Origin: Promerops cafer
Lineage: Eukaryota > Chordata > Aves > Passeriformes > Nectariniidae
Assembly (NCBI GenBank): GCA_013398275.1
Contig: VZSE01008781.1
Location: forward strand, 10,001-74,000
DNA: 64,000 nt
Direction of reading: 5' to 3'
Each line of letters opens with the position of its first letter. The stretch's first letter is position 1. Both the position numbers and the translations under genes were made by a program. Below, one piece after another: positions 34,911 through 48,875 of the stretch. The notes under the pieces were generated by a model. That model made no database searches, had not been told where the DNA came from, and saw nothing but the letters and a program-made list of their open reading frames with translations.

Positions 34911-37197
34911 AGCTGTGTCCAGGGGCCTTGTGTCTCTGAAAGACCAGATTGCTGCATTTGTGCTTGTTTGCCAAAGGCCTGTCTCACAGTTGTTCTTGGT
35001 TTGGGTAAGCTGGCAGGGAAGGTGTGTTCGCATGAATCCAGTACCCTGTCTTACTGCAGCAGAACCTGATACCCTATTCCAGCAAGAAACAGTAACCTAT
35101 AAAATGTTAACAGCCCTTCAGTCTCAGAGACTCTCAAATCCTGAAGCACTTGGCTACAGTAGGTCTTACCTGAAATTATATCAGAGGTAGAAAGGGTCAT
35201 TTGAATTTTAAAGTCAGTGCCAGCAGACTTCTGCCCCTTACGTTGACAAGTCAGCTTAGGCTAAAGCACAGATGAGTCACGGAAGTTAATTAATTTTCTG
35301 AGGTGCTGATTGCTCATATGTCCCACTGAAACCAATAGGGAAACTCCCACGTGTTGCAGTGGGAGCTGGAAACTGGCCATGCTGTGTTGTGGGACATCCA
35401 GAAGAAGTGGTGTTGCTTTTTGTAGTGGAGACAGTGGGAGTTGCTTACAAACATGAAGGAAACCAAAATGATGCCAAATGAAATTTTATTTTCCTCCTCC
35501 TTGGTGTTTGTTACAAAAATCACAAGTAAATAGTAAACACAAAAGTTCATCAAACATTTTCAATATTTTTTTAAGCGCATGTGCTGCCTCATCTCCTTTT
35601 AATTGCAAGTCACAGGAACATTGATGCCTGGGGCGCAGCCATGTACCTAGTCCTGAGTGAAATGATGCTTATTAATATCAAGTTACTGCTAGCCCAATGT
35701 CTCTGTTTGTTGTAGCTCGTCAATGACAATGGGTCTGTGTAAGCCTTGCTGCAGGAAGGACCCCATTCCTTTGTCATTTCCCATGTCAGGAAGTCATCTC
35801 CACTGAAGCTGAGCATGATGATCCCACCAGGACCTTCTTCTCAGGGAGAGGCGCCTAGTTCTTTTCAGGAAGAACTATTGGCACTTCCAGGTCTGTGCTA
35901 CAAGGACAGCAGGCAGAATGATGGCAGAGGCTGACATGACGTAGAGCCTGAGATCAGCCTTTTGCTGAAGCTACAAAAATTTACACTGGTTCTGAGGTAG
36001 ACTGGAATATGGGGTTCTCAGTGTATAGAGAAACATGTGTGAATCATAGAGCTGGTGGATCATGAACAATTTTGCTGTAGATGTTTAAGTTCCTGTGCTG
36101 TCAGTCTGTCACATTTCCAACATTCTAAATCTTGTTTGGTTTGTTTGAAAGAAAGTTCTCTAGTTACTTCTAAGTAAAACCTAGTTAAATGTAATTGGTA
36201 TTAAAGTGAATGTGATATCATCTGCTCTGCTGAGGAATTAAACTGTTTTAGTAATAGTTAAAAAAAACAGCAAAGAAAAAAGAGCTGTGCTTTCATCTTG
36301 CCTTCATTCCCTCCATGATGGCATGCTAGTTAGGAATTACTCAAAGTCCTGTACAAGCTGCAAATCATGTTCTGCCTTTCCATTTATCTTCCTGCCTACA
36401 GAACCACAAGATAAAAATACCCTGGACGAGCAATTCCCTTCATCTTCTTGCTGCAACTTGCCAATTCCCAGTCCAGCTCCTCCTCCTTCCTCCGAGTGCC
36501 AGTTCGAGGGGCAATCTTTGCATTTTTGGCTATCATGTTTTCAGGAGGTAGGATGGGTTTTCAGCCTGGTTATAAATAGTTACTTGCCTGAATGAAGAAT
36601 TGCATCCTTGGCTGGTAGTCTGAAAGGGTGATTGCCATGTGATGGAGCCATATCTTGTCTTATCTTCTCTCAGAAGTGCTGCCTCTTGTTCTGCAAGGTC
36701 TTTCCTGGAAGATCCTGCTCATATGATTTCAGCATTAATTCCAGATGCATTTTCATTGTGATGGCAGTGGAAGTGCTATGTGAATTTTTCCATTTGCAGC
36801 TGAAGAAGGAAGTTGGGCTCAGGAGAGTAGATTCTCCTCTCCATTGCTGCTGAAAACCAGTAATAATTCAGCTGGAATGAGTGAGGTTCTTCCATTGATA
36901 GCCTTATACCACAGAGATCAAAGTCTTCCCTTCTTCCCTCATATTCTAAGCTTTACTTCAATGAATATGCAAACTGCATTTTTACCTTCTCTTTTCCTGC
37001 TCCTAATTCCCACCGTTGAAGTCCTGGCTTCAGCCATAATTAATATCCCCCTTCCCTCCAACATAAATCTTGCTTTCCTCCTGCCCTTCCCACATGAAAA
37101 CCCCAGGCACAGTTTGTGTTTTCAGTGTTATTAATATGTACGTCTACAACCCAAATCCTGAAGCTTCATGCCGGGGCTGCCCATTCCCACTCTTGCC
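34911..37197. other. Noncoding stretch, no gene recognised
   Basis: Mixed-composition unique DNA. It contains one old repeat-like motif at 35310-35385 and several overlapping open frames around 36.3-37.1 kb, none with a domain. Confidence 0.55.
35310..35385. repeat. Worn ancient amniote repeat-like motif
   Basis: TCCCACTGAAACCAATAGGG, then AAACTCCCACGTG, GCAGTGGGAGCTGG and AAACTGGCC resemble the widespread reptile and bird motif built on CCCATTGAAGTCAATGGGA and CTTCAATGGGAGCAGGATT. I remember the motif from many amniote genomes but cannot name its family. Confidence 0.4.
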
Positions 37198-37270
37198 ACC
37201 GGTCTCAGGGTTTGGCAGACGGGGCAGGCGGAGGGGGTGGCCCACGAGAATGCAAATGCACGGCGGTGGG
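37198..37270. other. Minor CpG cluster
   Basis: About seven CpGs in 70 bases, in a G-rich context (GACGGGGCAGGCGGAGGGGG). Several open frames overlap here in different phases, which reflects composition. No gene recognised. Confidence 0.45.
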
Positions 37271-40200
37271 CAAGCTTGGCTTGGGCCAGCTTGTTTGTTT
37301 GTTGCTGCTGTTTTTGCTGGCCTTGCTCATTAGAGCCCAAATCTCTGGAAAACATCTAGCATGATTCATGTAAACACCAAAGACAAGTAGGATCAGACTC
37401 ACTGAGGGGAGGAATAAAAAGTGGAGGGGAACAAACACTTGGTGGGGGTCGGCTGCCCGCCATGGCCCAGCGAGGACTGGGAGTGAGAGGTATGCCAAGC
37501 AGCTCTTTGTCTCACATGCACATTAGGATAAGTAACATTGCTCCTCACCATCTGTCTCTCTCTATGAACCTCTGCCTCGTTCCCATGTAATAAGAAGATT
37601 CATAGAAGTACCAGCTGTGACCTTACACGGAAGCCTGAGAAACTTTGCCTTTTTTACCAGCACTGGGAGAGTGAGATTTGGCACCGATGAACACAGTTGT
37701 GTGTAATTTTTTTGTTGTTGCTCTGTCGCCATCTCTTCCCCCAGCAGTCGTGCAGTGTTCATAGAAAGATGAAAGCCCCCATGGCAGTTCAGGAGAGGTT
37801 GCCAGCTGCCAAACATGAGTTTCAGCGGGCTATTTTTTTATACTGCTCTCCCTTACCCACAAGGTGAGGAGGCCATCAGATGCAGCAAATTCCTACTCCC
37901 TGCTTGCTGACTTGGGTCAAGAGGACCAAAGTAGTAGTGACCGAGGTGAAACAAATTATATCTTTATTTATTAACCTGACACAAGGCATAGAGAAAGGCT
38001 GCCAGCCTTGGGGCTCCCTTACAGACAGGGTGATGTGTTCTCCTGTGGGTCAAATGTAAGCTGTGTCCCTGATGCCACATCCACAGGATGTTTGGCAGCT
38101 GGGGTTGCTGGCAGCTGAGCCCACGGGCACGAGTGTGCCTGTGACTGTTGTAGGTGACTGTGCAGCTCTGTTGCAGGTAAATTTAGAGTGAGCTTTTCCA
38201 TAGAGTAGCATTCAATTCCTTCTGTTTCACACATTTGTGGCAGAGCAAACTCAAAATTCCTTGACCCATAAATTTGTGGTGACATCTGTGTGAATGACTC
38301 ACTTTTAATTCAGAATCATGCTGAAAAATTAGGGTGAAAAGGTTTCAAAGCAAGAAAAATTTGCTTGTTTGGCTAATCAAAATCATAAGTAAGTAATATA
38401 TATGAATTCAACTAAACCATGTAATTTAAACTCAAATTAAGCACTTCACCTTCAAACCTGGTTTTCAAACAGTGAAAATAAATTTCAAATGGAAATGTTT
38501 CATTTTTTAATATTAAAAGAAGCATTTTTACTTTTGCATTAAAAACAAGCAAGTGAAAATATTATCCACCTGGATATCAAAGAGTATTGCAATAGATATA
38601 AATCTACATTTTTACTGTTTAAAAAGTGTGAGATAACAAGATTTCCATATTATAAATTTAAGGCAACTAAAATTCCATGGATATTTTTTCTGGATAAAAT
38701 AAGGGTAAGTTTTCTAAAATAAAATAATTAGACAAAAAGAACTGAAAATTTCCCTCTTGAGCATCTACATTTCTTGGGAAACTCATTGTAACAGTCTAAA
38801 ACCAGTTCCTCCAAATTTCATAGTCTTCAGTGTTGAGATATTTCAAAAGCAAGTCACCCTTAAAATGATTCAAAAATTTAGAGTAAAAGTTTATTGTCTC
38901 CCCTCCCTTGTAATTGTCATGCAGGAGGAACTTGGCTTTTCACTGGGACTGTAGGAGTGTATGTTACTGAGACACTTGAAAATTGCACCCAATATCACCA
39001 AGAGCAGCAGATGGATCTGTCAGCTGTTTTGCTGAAAATGGTGAATATCTTCCCTGGAACATTCATAAGTTGCCTTAGGCAAAATTTCACAGTGGAAACA
39101 GTGAGATTTCTCTTTACATAACATTCCTAGTAGTCACGAAAGTCTAGGTCCCCCCGCCCGTCAGATTAAAATACCCATGAAGCAGATGATGATGAATAGG
39201 CACAGCTGGGCTGTGAGAAGGGCCTTTGCAGGAGCCCTCGGCCGTAGCCTGACCGCAGGCCATCCGAGTTGCAGCAAACAGCAAGTGAACAGTGTCTTTG
39301 GAACTTAATTTTGTCACTTATTTTCACATTTAGGTGGAGACTGAAGTAGGCTCTGATGGTGACTTTGTGCCTCTCTCTTTCCGTGGTGTCTTAGCAGTAG
39401 GACAAGCAGAGTCTTCCTCATGTGGTCACCTCAAGAGCTGTACGGGAGTGTCTAAGTCACGAATTGGAGGTGTCCCAAATCATGTGTCATAACATATTCA
39501 CTGCTTTTGATTGATGATTTCCACATCTAAGAGGAGAGCTGATCACAGCTGTGGAGCTGTGGAGGAATCTGCTGAGCACATGAACGTATGTAGGTCCCCA
39601 GGTAGAGCAACTTCTGGGCCTCAGAGAAAGGGGCCACTCTTCACGTTGCAGAGAGAATAATTTCAACAGTACACCTTGGCACATTTCCTATCCATTGGGA
39701 GAGCTCAAATTGTCTTACTGCAAATATTTGTGAGCCTGATCCAGGGCCTTTTCTGTTGGGCTTTGTTTCAGACAGTATGCGTAAGAGCTGATCATGCTGG
39801 TGTTCACCAGAATAAAACAGTTCCCCTGAATTTGTTCCTAGGTTTTAATGTTTGCTTATAGATACAGTGCAAACCTGGCTCTACAATATTCCATTGGAAA
39901 TAAAGATTGCAGGCCCACAGCAGCCTGTATATAACAAAAGGTTATCTATACTTTCAAGTTAATTTGTTATAAGGCAACGTGTGGAATTAAAATGCAGTAG
40001 CTGTCTCTGAATGCTCTGGAATATTTTTTGTTCAAAAGGATGTTAAGTGGACAGATGTCAAGTGAGATTTGGCCAGGTAGAGCTACTGCAATAAAAGGAC
40101 CTTAGGGACTGTCTTAATTATAATCTTTTTTTTTAAGTTTATTTTTTTTTACTGTTTTTTAATGCATTATAATGTCTGCAGCTAGAAATAATGTTTTAAT

Positions 40201-43200
40201 CTCTCTTAACTTCCACTAAATGAAATACTGCAAAAAGGAAATCAGATGTGTTTCTAAGTACAAGGTTTGTTATGGGCCTCGTAAGTGTTTGAATTTCTTT
40301 GGAAAGTTTGCATAAAAGCTATGTAGGATTACAGATACTTCTGTGGGTCTTACACAGTTTTGATAATTCCTTTTCTGATGGCCTTGGAAATTATTGTTTA
40401 TGAGTGTGCATATTGCTGTTGTAGGTAAAAAAGGAGAAACTATCATGTCTGCGCTTAGACCAAGGGGGATTTCCATACAGTTCCCAAGATCCAGCTCCAA
40501 CTTTTGTTAAATCTTATCCTTGGAAGCCTGTAATATTCAGTGGCTTTGTAATCAGAAGCATTTGTACACCAGATTTTAGCCTTGTCTATACACTGAGAAA
40601 AAGTTATTTTAAACAAAATTCAAGACCCTAAGTGGAAGATTTGAGATATTTGGCATCAGCTGTGTGAGATACAGACTCTGGGTCAAGTTTTGAACTCAAA
40701 TTAATAGGGTAAAGGTTTGTGTGATTAGTCTTAATGGGACCAGACTCCTTCCTAATTGGAGAGCTGTTGAACAAGTGCTTGCATGTGAAGGGACTGCAGT
40801 CTGGTTGCTGGTAAATCAGCCATGTCTTTTGAGCAGAAAAAAAGAAAGCTCTTGACTCAGGCTGCCATGAATTCCAGTTTATTTGAAATCTGATTGGAAA
40901 GTTTGTAATGTGATTCAGTCCATGGAACCAAAACAGAAGGAATTTTTGGTGAAATTCCTCCTGACAGGCTTGGCTGTTTGCACTGTCTGTCATCTGCTGT
41001 GGGGTTGGGCTTTCTTAGGTGAGTAAATGTTGAGAGGGCCCAGAGTGGGTGAGAACACCTACCAGGAAAGGCTGTGAGCAACAGCTCAGGCTGAGTAAAA
41101 TAATGGGGATTTGAGCATCTGTCAAAGCGTAAAAACTTTTAAAGCTTTCCTCTAGTGTCTTGTTTTCTCTAAGGAAACATATGGCAGGCTCTGCAAACAA
41201 AATGGATAATATTTTATGTTCAAAGCAGACATCTAATTGCATCTCCCAACCACTGGGCTACAGCATATTTACGAGTTCTGTCTTCTGTAACTCAGTGTAC
41301 CTCTCTCATTTACCCATGTGTGAAGCACAGTGGTGCAGCCACCACATCCCTCTGCTCTGGTGTGTTTGTAGTAGGGGCTCAGATGCACATGCCAAACTTG
41401 CTTGCAGCGTGGGCATAATAAAGAAGAGGGAAAAACTCTAAACAAACTATTTGGAGCCTGATTTCAGCTCCATCTACACTAACACAATTATGAATCAAGG
41501 AAAATTTTTGTTCCTTTGGGAACCTGTCCTTGTTGCATGCATGCCAAATGCAGGCAGAAACAAAGAGGTTAGAGAATGAAGGAAAATAAGACCAAAGGTC
41601 CTTGTTTTCCTATTTTTGTTAGGCTTCTATTTTTCAGAGGAGAAAAACCCTAATTCAAACACATAAATCTGAAGACATTTATCCCGATTCAGATAATAAA
41701 TGCAGACCATAATAATGCAAAATAGCAAAAGGAATGACTGTTCATGCCACTGGATGCTTAGGATATCATCTACTGAGCCCATCTCAGTCTTCCAGGCTCT
41801 GAACCAGTCTTGGGACTAAGACAGTCACTGATGATACAGCTGCAAGTTTGATCCAGTTTGATCTTTACTTGCTGCTTTATTGTGTAGTGTTGGATAATCT
41901 CAGCCTTCACAGGTAGCTGAGGATCACCAGAGGAATCTACAATTTCTGCTTTCTGTTTGTTTCAAAGGGGTGGCATTCCTTTTCCTTCTGTAGTGAGAAG
42001 GATGGTGAAAAGCTGGGAATGGTCCTACTAGCATCAAAACCAGCAACAATAACATCCTGACTGACTGTGGCAGAACAAGCTAATAATTAAATTTTTCTGT
42101 GTTCCTATCTTCCTACGGCCTATTCAAAAGCAGGTACTCAGAGATTTGTTACTCTCAGCTGACAATGTGAGAAGGTTTAAGTTAGGCTGGAGTCCCATGT
42201 CAGCAGCTGGGAGTGTGGTACCTTTGCATCCTCAGGGTTTGTTCTCTGCAGACATGGTCATGTTCCTTGCCAGCAGCTTTGGTCTCTGGGCTGTTCACAA
42301 GAAGGATGCACAAGCTCATGCAAATTGGTGGCAATACGAAAGTAAACCTTTGTTTTTGAGATTTATATTCATTTTGCCAGGGTTATGGTAATAAACATGC
42401 CATGAAAAATAGGCAAACAGTTGTAGCATTGAGAATTTTGTGTTAGATTAGAAATCCAGATTCCAAATGAGATCCAAGGGAAGAGGTTTATTGTTGTGCT
42501 CATTCAGGAGAGTAGCCAGACTATGTAAAATCTGAGAAGAAAAAAATTCAGTAGCAGTTATGAGCAAGAAGAGAGTATTTTGTGAGTTGGACAAGGGAAA
42601 AAAATCCGATACTAAGTTCAGAAAAAAATCAATGTATAGAAATCAAATGCATCCAGGACAGTTAAAGGAGACATAAAGGTAGTTGTTAGACAGAATGATA
42701 TGGGGAGAAATGCAAAAAACATGAATGATATGGCTTTTAGTTTTCACTTTTGAAAGGTTATAACTTCAAAAGAAACACAGTGAAACAAAATATAATGCTT
42801 CTCCCTCGTGCTGAAGTGATTTGGCCCTAGGTGCCCATGTTCTTTTAATAATTTTGTCCTCTGGAGGGTTCAAGTCCTCCTAAAGCTCACTCCAGGCAGC
42901 CACTGAAGCTCGTTCACCTCAATGATTAGCGAGAGGCCTGCGGTGCACTGAAATGTTATAAGGAGCCTATCAAGGAGCTCATCACCAGCCAAACAGATTC
43001 TTGCCTTGGCAGCATTCCTCTTCCTGGCTTGTGAGATAAAAGGAGGATAGGTAAAGGTAAGCATTTCAAAGCAAGCAATTTGATTCTTAAAATATTTGGT
43101 GAAATTATTCAAGAATAGTTCATTTATGTGGAAGCATCTGTGTATTGCTGTCCAGGTCAATGAAAGCTAACGTCTGACACTGGCCAAGCAGGTAAAAATT

Positions 43201-44824
43201 GTCTGTGGGCTTCCTCAGCTTACATACCTGGGGACTCTGAGCTTGACACAGTGAAGTGTGTGGGGAGCAGGATCAGGACCTCACAGGCTTTCTGGAGTCA
43301 GCTCTACTGTTGTTTTAAATTGGACTAAACTCCCCAGTGTCATCAGAAGATGACAGGAGATTCAGGAGTGCTGATGTGCCTCTGGGATCTCACTCTCTTC
43401 AGGCTCAGGAGCTCCTTCCTTCCCAGCTGCCCACCCTGTGCCAGAGGCTGGCCTCCCAGTCAGCCCAGACCTCTTCCCTTCCACAGAGGAAACCAAATGA
43501 TGGCTGTGGGCCACCAGTCATCTGGTGGATGATATATTAAATATTGGCTGATCTTTCAATACAAAGCTGATGTTCAGACATCCAAGTTTTCAAAAAGGTG
43601 TTGGGTAGTGAGATGCAAGGAACCTGCCAGCTCTCACCTGTGCTGCAGTCATGCCGAGCCAGGGATTTTGGCAGAAGTCTGCTGCTGTGTCTGAACACAC
43701 CCAGTGCGTGTTGGGTGACGAGGCAGCTCCTTCTGGCCGGTTATTCAGGGCCGATAACATGAAGCTGTTCACAGGGGCTGAACACTTTCAAAACCAGCTC
43801 CTACTTAAGGCATGGATAATGACCCCTCATCCTGAGCAGGCTGTGAGTGCCAGCAGGTACTGACCACATTTCTGAAGCCCATAGGGCAAAGCACAGAAAT
43901 GTCTGCTGAGCCTCTGTGTAAGGACTAAATGCAAATATTTGTGCAGGCTTAGCAGGTCCTGCTCCTGAGCATCCAATTCTTTGTTTAAGACCTGTATGCC
44001 AAGTTGTCACATGTAAGGGCTCAGGCTTCAGTAGCTTATTGAAAAGAAGGGGCTGAGGAAAGGTTGCTAGTAAAGTTGCTTTCTTCAAGTTGAGAAGGAA
44101 AGGTTCAAGAGCTGGGCTTTCAGTGGGGTTGGTTGCTAAGGCTTTGGCAAGTGCAGGCAAGCTGAGATTGTGTTATCATTTCACACAGTGTGGTAAATGT
44201 TTTAGACTTAAATTGTAGAGATCATTATCTACAAGCTGAAAATACTGGTTGATATGCCCTCACTGAATGGACATGTCTGCACTGAAGTACAGAACCACCC
44301 TCCTGGGACGTGTTATCTCCAGCTTTGAAGGTGAATGAAAAGGTGAATAATCTATTGGACTAGCAGTAGTTTGGAAACCATGATACATGTAGTTTATGGG
44401 AAATAAAAAGTGAGTTTCTTTGTGTGTAATGACCTTGGGCAATTAGGCAATTCAGTATGATTCATATTGTTATGGAGAATTTCTTCGTTTTTTGAGGAAA
44501 TCGGGTATGGACATCTTCCATCCAGTAAAGGAACAGGAAAAGAATATCTACCCATAACTGGTGTTAATAAGTTTCACCCACTGGTGTTTCAGAAAGTCTG
44601 TTTGACAGAACTTGTAGAAGTCCAATGCAGGCAGTTTTCAGAGGCCTCTGTGAAGCTGGGTCATGCACCATGTTAGAGCTGGACTAACATGAGCAAGCTT
44701 GCACTCAGCACAAGACAGCAGGTGCAGAAATGTGAATCCGGGTGCCATTCCCCTCTCCATGTAGCAAAGGGACTTCTTTGGTGGACTGGGGAAAAAACAT
44801 TGAGCTCCATCTTCAGTGTCAGTT
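37271..44824. other. Noncoding stretch, no gene recognised
   Basis: About 7.5 kb without a recognisable gene or interspersed repeat. T-rich tracts lie at 40124-40150 and a 10-bp direct duplication (AGTTTGATCC) at 41845-41864. The longest frames are 121 codons (40628-40993, minus) and 119 codons (43801-44160, minus). Both lack domain character. Confidence 0.6.
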
Positions 44825-44960
44825 TGAATCCTATCTTTGCTTCCTGCCATTTGGCTGTCAAATTCCGTAGCATGCTGTGTGATTTTACTGGGCTCGTGAA
44901 ATGTACGTACTCCAACTTAAAAATCTGCGTGTTCCCATCTGTACCCTGAGGATATTTCAA
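44825..44960 (+). mobile_element. Probable MIR-type SINE remnant, plus strand
   Basis: GAATCCTATCTTTGCTTCC, GCTGTGTGATTTTACTGGGC, a pyrimidine-rich link and GTTCCCATCTGTACCCTGAG followed by GATATTT keep the order of MIR: GAATCCTGGCTCTGCCAC, GCTGTGTGACCTTGGGCAAG, CTCAGTTTCCCCATCTGTAA, GGGATAAT. It is strongly diverged but in the right order over about 130 bases. Open frames on both strands cross it and are spurious. Confidence 0.6.
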
Positions 44961-47900
44961 AAGGGGGGTTCCAGAAACTGGGGAAGAAAGATTTCATGAA
45001 TTTTGCAAACTTTTTCCTTTAAGTGCTTTTTTTACACTTGAGTGCCGCTTACAAATTACTTACACCATCCACTATAATTTAATGTGTTACACAATAAAGA
45101 GTATCTGCTGTTCTTTGTGTATTTCAGTACCAATGCTTTCCTTATCTATTTTTCCCAGCTTGCCATATCATGCAGTAGAGGTTCTGTCATGTGATACTAC
45201 TCTGCACAGAGGGAAGCTGGAGAGCCCTCCACGCTGCTTTACTCCACTGGTAAGCAGTCAGAGGATTTACTTTGGTCATAAATGCAGTTTCACAATGTGC
45301 GTCTCTCCTCTCTCTTGCATGTTGAACATGGCATTTCAATAACTGAAAATTCAGTGGTTGTCAGCTGAATCAGAATTTGAATTAATAGCTTGTGTGTTTG
45401 TTTGGAATATTTTCAGCCCCAATATTGATTTGTAGGCATTTCAAACTACACTCACTTGTAAATGCAGGTGTGCAATTTTTGTTAACATCAGGGAGGACAT
45501 TATTTGCAGGCTGAGTGAAGGGTAGATTGTATTTCTTGTCTTCTAGATTTTACTGTCTTCGCACAAGCTTGGTGTAGGATTTTTCACACTCTCCAAGACC
45601 TTTGCAAAGTTAGGAACTGTTGCTGCATAAATATTCATGTTTTATACTGCTGCATACGTATTATCAAAACACCCAAACTGTTGTATTACAGACCATACCA
45701 GCATACATCAGTTACCTAATTCCTACCCCTGTGGCTTTGTACCTGTTTTGCTATTCTTCCGAAATACTTTGCAAGGGGAAAGTAAAGTAAGGAATATCTC
45801 AGGGTAGACTCAGGCTACAGAGTAGAGTCATTGTTAAGAGCTTAAGAGTTTTATTCTGATTTGTCCTTTATCTTTGCCTTCACTTGGCAGTTCATTCCAT
45901 CTTCATATAGTTAACTAAAACAGCTTTCTATCTGTATTTGGAAAGGCACACAATTTTTAAGTGGTGTAAGTAATATAAGAAAAATCCATTTCTTATGTCC
46001 CTGCAATACTTGAGCAATTAAATTTTCCTTCCACCCTCTCACCCTGTATTTTTCCAGTGCCTTTAACTTCAGATATAGGTTTGGGCCCCTTTCCAGGAGC
46101 TGGACTTCTCAGTAATGGGTGTGATTTGTCTCATGTGGGAATCCTGAATAAAATTACCAATAACATACTTACATTCAATTAAATGTTTCAACATACACAT
46201 CATTTAGCCACTCAGTAGGGAAATGCTCTCTGCCACGTTCAAGGAATGGTAATCGATACCTGCTCACTAGTAGCAAGCCTGAAAATATCAAAACACTGTG
46301 AGGAGCTAGGTGATGTAGATGACTTTGTCTTAGTAAATTGTGGTTTGAGAGCTTCACTTAGCCCTAATCAATTCCCGTCCCCGCTGTTCAAAGGCAAACT
46401 GTCGAGCGCTTCAGCTGCTTCTGACTCAGTGTCAGAAATCATGAAGTGCCTCTTCCTTGGGAGAGAAGCAATCTGGATGCAGAAAACGAGCAGGACACGT
46501 CGTCCCATTGAGACAACATTGAGAAAAAAAGTTACATTGGGGGATAAAGAATCACAGTCAGGTCCAGGGGTGAACTAAATGGGTGTTTTCACCTCTTGAA
46601 ATGGCATACACTGGCACAGGCAGGGTGACACTGTAAAAACAAGCAACTCAAACAGCCCGTTCACAGAAGGGAATTTTCAGATCTGTGCTTGCCTATCAAG
46701 GAGATGTGAAAGGTGACCTGTGATTCTGGCAAGTTGTTCTGTGCAGGAAAACACTGAGCTTTGGCTGTGGAAAAGTTGTGAGTGCCGGGGAGCCCAGAGT
46801 TCTGGGCCTACAGAGCTTCACTCGAGCCCCTTCACTCTGCAGAAGGGTAGGCAGGTGGGAAAACAGGAAAATCTCTCATCTGTGTGTGCTTACAGTCGAC
46901 ATGCTGAAGGCAGCATGGAGCAGTAGGCAACTGAGAGGTGACAGCAGCATCTGTCCAGAGCCTTTAATGACCCAGTCTGACCCATTAATGCTGCATGTAG
47001 GCAGCCTCTTGGCCAGTGCTGAGAGGTAAGGGAAGGTGAAGCTTTTCTGTGCTTTTCCTTTAGATTTGGAGGTTAGGCTGCACTTGCATTTGAACACTGG
47101 ATATATTTGAGTTGAAACATGGATATAGGCCAGCTTATGAAATACCAGATAGACACTGCCCAGTCTCTGCCATGTGAATAATTTGATTAATGCCTCCTTC
47201 TTTCTCTAATAAATTAGTCTCCTGCTTCCCAGTGAGCAGGTAAGGAGTGAACATAAAGTTGCTTTTATGGCTGAAATAAAATGACTAAGATGACAAATGT
47301 GGGTGAGGATCTATCAGAGCTCACAAAAGAGACAGAACTAACCAACCTGATTTCCTCAGCTGTGAATACTCCAGTCAGACAAATGCATAATGTATCCAGC
47401 TCTCTCTAATGTGTATGTGCATCCTCCATGCTGGGACTACACTCCAGGATTTTGAAGTTTAGCCAGTAGCTGCTGTATTTCTGATTGTCTAGCACTTGCT
47501 AAAGAGGAGATCAGTAGCAACAGGATGAATTAGAATTTTTGCCCTGGGAAAGAAACAGAGAAAACAAAAACATAACCAGATCAGTAGAAAGCCTTTTGGA
47601 ATATGTATTATTTTATTAAGGAAAGATCTAAAAATATCAGATATGGGTATCTTTTTCTGTACAAATTGAAGTATGACCTGATAAACAGTGCAATTTTGTA
47701 AAAGTTTGTTAAAGTGGATGTGTGTAGGAATGGCTTGAAACAAATTAATGGATGGAAAACTAAGCATGTAGAGAAATCAAAAACAGCAGAAACGTTTAAG
47801 CACCCTGTATGACAAATACTACTACTGCAGAATGAAGCAGACTTTGCAGATATCTTTGGTGTTTTATGATATGTCCAACTATAAAATCTCTAAGAAAATA

Positions 47901-48819
47901 TATAATTTCTCCATCTGCCTTCCCTTCACTTTCCTTTTTTCCTTCCCTAAAACTGAGTGATAACTTCTTTGGGGAAAAAGCCTGGATTTAGACACATTAA
48001 TTGAGGGTTACACAGTTTGCTCCACTTGCCATTTCAGGAGGCTGCATTAACATCCCACCTGGCAGTGTTGTTTACAAGCAGTTCTGCAGCCTTTCCATTC
48101 TGCTCCCTTATTTTTGTTAGGCGTAGTGTAATGATGCCATATGACATTTTGAGTCTGAATTGATATTCTCTGCGGTATCTCCTCAGGCCTGTTATGCTTT
48201 GGGTGTTTGCATTGCCTGTTCAGACACCCACGCATGGTGTGGTTATTTTCATTTGTGACTGAATGCAAGCTGCACGCCGGATGTCACAGGAATATGTTTA
48301 GAGCTTCCATTGATCTCTTAACTACAAATAATCATTACAGCTGCAAAACAAATAGTGGATCAAAACTGTGGGAACGTGGCCCAGAAGATGCTGCTCACTT
48401 TTCCTTCTGAAATGCATGATGTGCAGGCTGAAGGTATAATATATAAACGGCTGAATGGATTTTAGCAAGGAATCAAGACATGATACCATTAGGCAAGAAC
48501 TGATTGGGAAAAAATTAGCTTCATGTCATTGGTTCTTTAAAAGAAAAGGATAAGAGAAAGGTATAGGCAGCCATGGGAGGTTGGTTGGCTTGTGGGAGTC
48601 CTCAGTGCTCTCCAAATCCCCTGCTCTAGGTTTGACTAAACACAGGGGTTTGCTTTTCAATGCTGCTGCTTTGCAGCAATTGCACAGTTTGCCTGTTCCA
48701 CTCCAGAGATGGCTGCATCCTTTGTAAAGAGTTTGAGGGATTTATAGACATGTCCCTCGTTCTGTGGGAATTACATGTAAAACTTGTTCTTAGGCAGTTG
48801 TGTAATTGCAGGTACTGGT
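44961..48819. other. Noncoding stretch, no gene recognised
   Basis: Unique DNA. An exon-shaped segment at 45128-45249 is treated under findings. A 110-codon frame at 46246-46578 has no domain. Confidence 0.6.
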
Positions 48820-48875
48820 GAGCAAGGCATGGTTTGGAAGCAGAGAAGTAAATGAGATATTGGGATGAGTTAGTT
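48820..48875 (+). repeat. Copy 1 of a 56-bp dispersed duplication
   Basis: GAGCAAGGCATGGTTTGGAA, GCAGAGAAGTAAA, TGAGATATTG and AGTTAG reappear in the same order and orientation at 50709-50765, with a few substitutions, a 6-base and a 4-base length difference. The flanks do not match. It may be a piece of an unrecognised low-copy repeat or a short segmental duplication. Confidence 0.8.
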
